From positions 1 through 5,454 of the forward strand of contig DAOVVI010000165.1 of assembly GCA_030637245.1 (NCBI GenBank): a DNA stretch of 5,454 nt. Direction: 5' to 3'. Under the pieces are notes generated by a model. The model worked only from the letters and a program-made list of their open reading frames with translations. It did no database searches and had not been told where the DNA came from. How positions within the stretch are numbered: position 1 is the first letter of the stretch; every line of letters starts with the position of its first letter. Below are positions 5,431 through 5,454 of this stretch, piece by piece. This DNA is from Cyclobacteriaceae bacterium. Its GTDB lineage: Bacteria; Bacteroidota; Bacteroidia; Cytophagales; Cyclobacteriaceae. The position numbers and the translations under genes were made by a program.

Positions 5431-5454
5431 AGTATTGATGGGCGCTGGTGTCCG
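5405..5454 (+). CDS. Possible start of a downstream gene, cut by the window edge
   Basis: An open frame offset from the reductase frame starts at ATG 5405 (MKPMEGTGRVLMGAGVR), with further in-frame ATGs at 5414 and 5438, and runs off the right edge. A purine-rich GGAAGGA (5416-5422) precedes the ATG at 5438, but at 15 nt it is too distant for a standard ribosome binding site. If real, the gene would overlap or abut the end of HMG-CoA reductase and be translationally coupled to it. With only 16 complete codons after the first Met, I cannot identify a product, and it may be chance. Confidence 0.2.
   Translation, partial: MKPMEGTGRVLMGAGV

Noticed and set aside
1..5454. Search by eye for CRISPR arrays, tRNA or rRNA genes, insertion sequences, retron or toxin-antitoxin modules
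   Set aside because: There are no spaced direct repeats, no cloverleaf-like or rRNA-like sequence, and no transposase, reverse transcriptase or toxin motif; the coding space is filled by four housekeeping-type genes.

Overview
The window looks like ordinary chromosomal DNA from a free-living member of the Bacteroidota, perhaps a Saprospiria- or Flavobacteriia-like lineage. The DNA is AT-rich and starts lack clear Shine-Dalgarno sequences. One candidate promoter resembles the Bacteroidota TTTG / TAnnTTTG pattern. The gene set (phasin-like protein, AarF/UbiB kinase-like protein, DUF445 membrane protein, mevalonate-pathway HMG-CoA reductase) also fits. The lineage is inferred from style and content; there is no rRNA or marker gene to confirm it.

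Layout: bases 1-212 hold no gene I can assign, only short open frames running off the left edge. A small phasin-like coiled-coil protein (213-698, +) carries three 18-residue repeats and a Lys/Pro/Ala-rich tail. A good intrinsic terminator (720-758) follows, then a separate strong hairpin (761-789). An AarF/UbiB/COQ8-family protein (843-2540, +) comes next. Its end overlaps by 7 bp the end of a convergent DUF445 membrane protein (2534-3772, -). A 107-bp divergent intergenic region (3773-3879) contains a 12-bp perfect palindrome and a candidate minus-strand promoter. It separates DUF445 from a class I-type HMG-CoA reductase (3880-5430, +) that has an uncommon soluble N-terminal domain. The last 50 bases may contain the start of another gene overlapping the reductase end.

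How the genes may work together: HMG-CoA reductase commits carbon to mevalonate and hence to isoprenoids. UbiB-family proteins support the biosynthesis or handling of isoprenoid quinones at the membrane. The phasin-like gene next to the UbiB-like gene recalls the phaF/phaI - ubiE - ubiJ - ubiB neighbourhood of Pseudomonas. That makes a role for the small coiled-coil protein as a membrane, lipid or UbiB accessory worth testing, alongside the usual PHA-granule role. No PHA synthase, mobile element, tRNA, rRNA, CRISPR array or defence system is visible. I do not see a clearly novel multi-gene system; the leads are the phasin-UbiB pairing, the N-terminal domain of the reductase and two unexplained palindromic elements.
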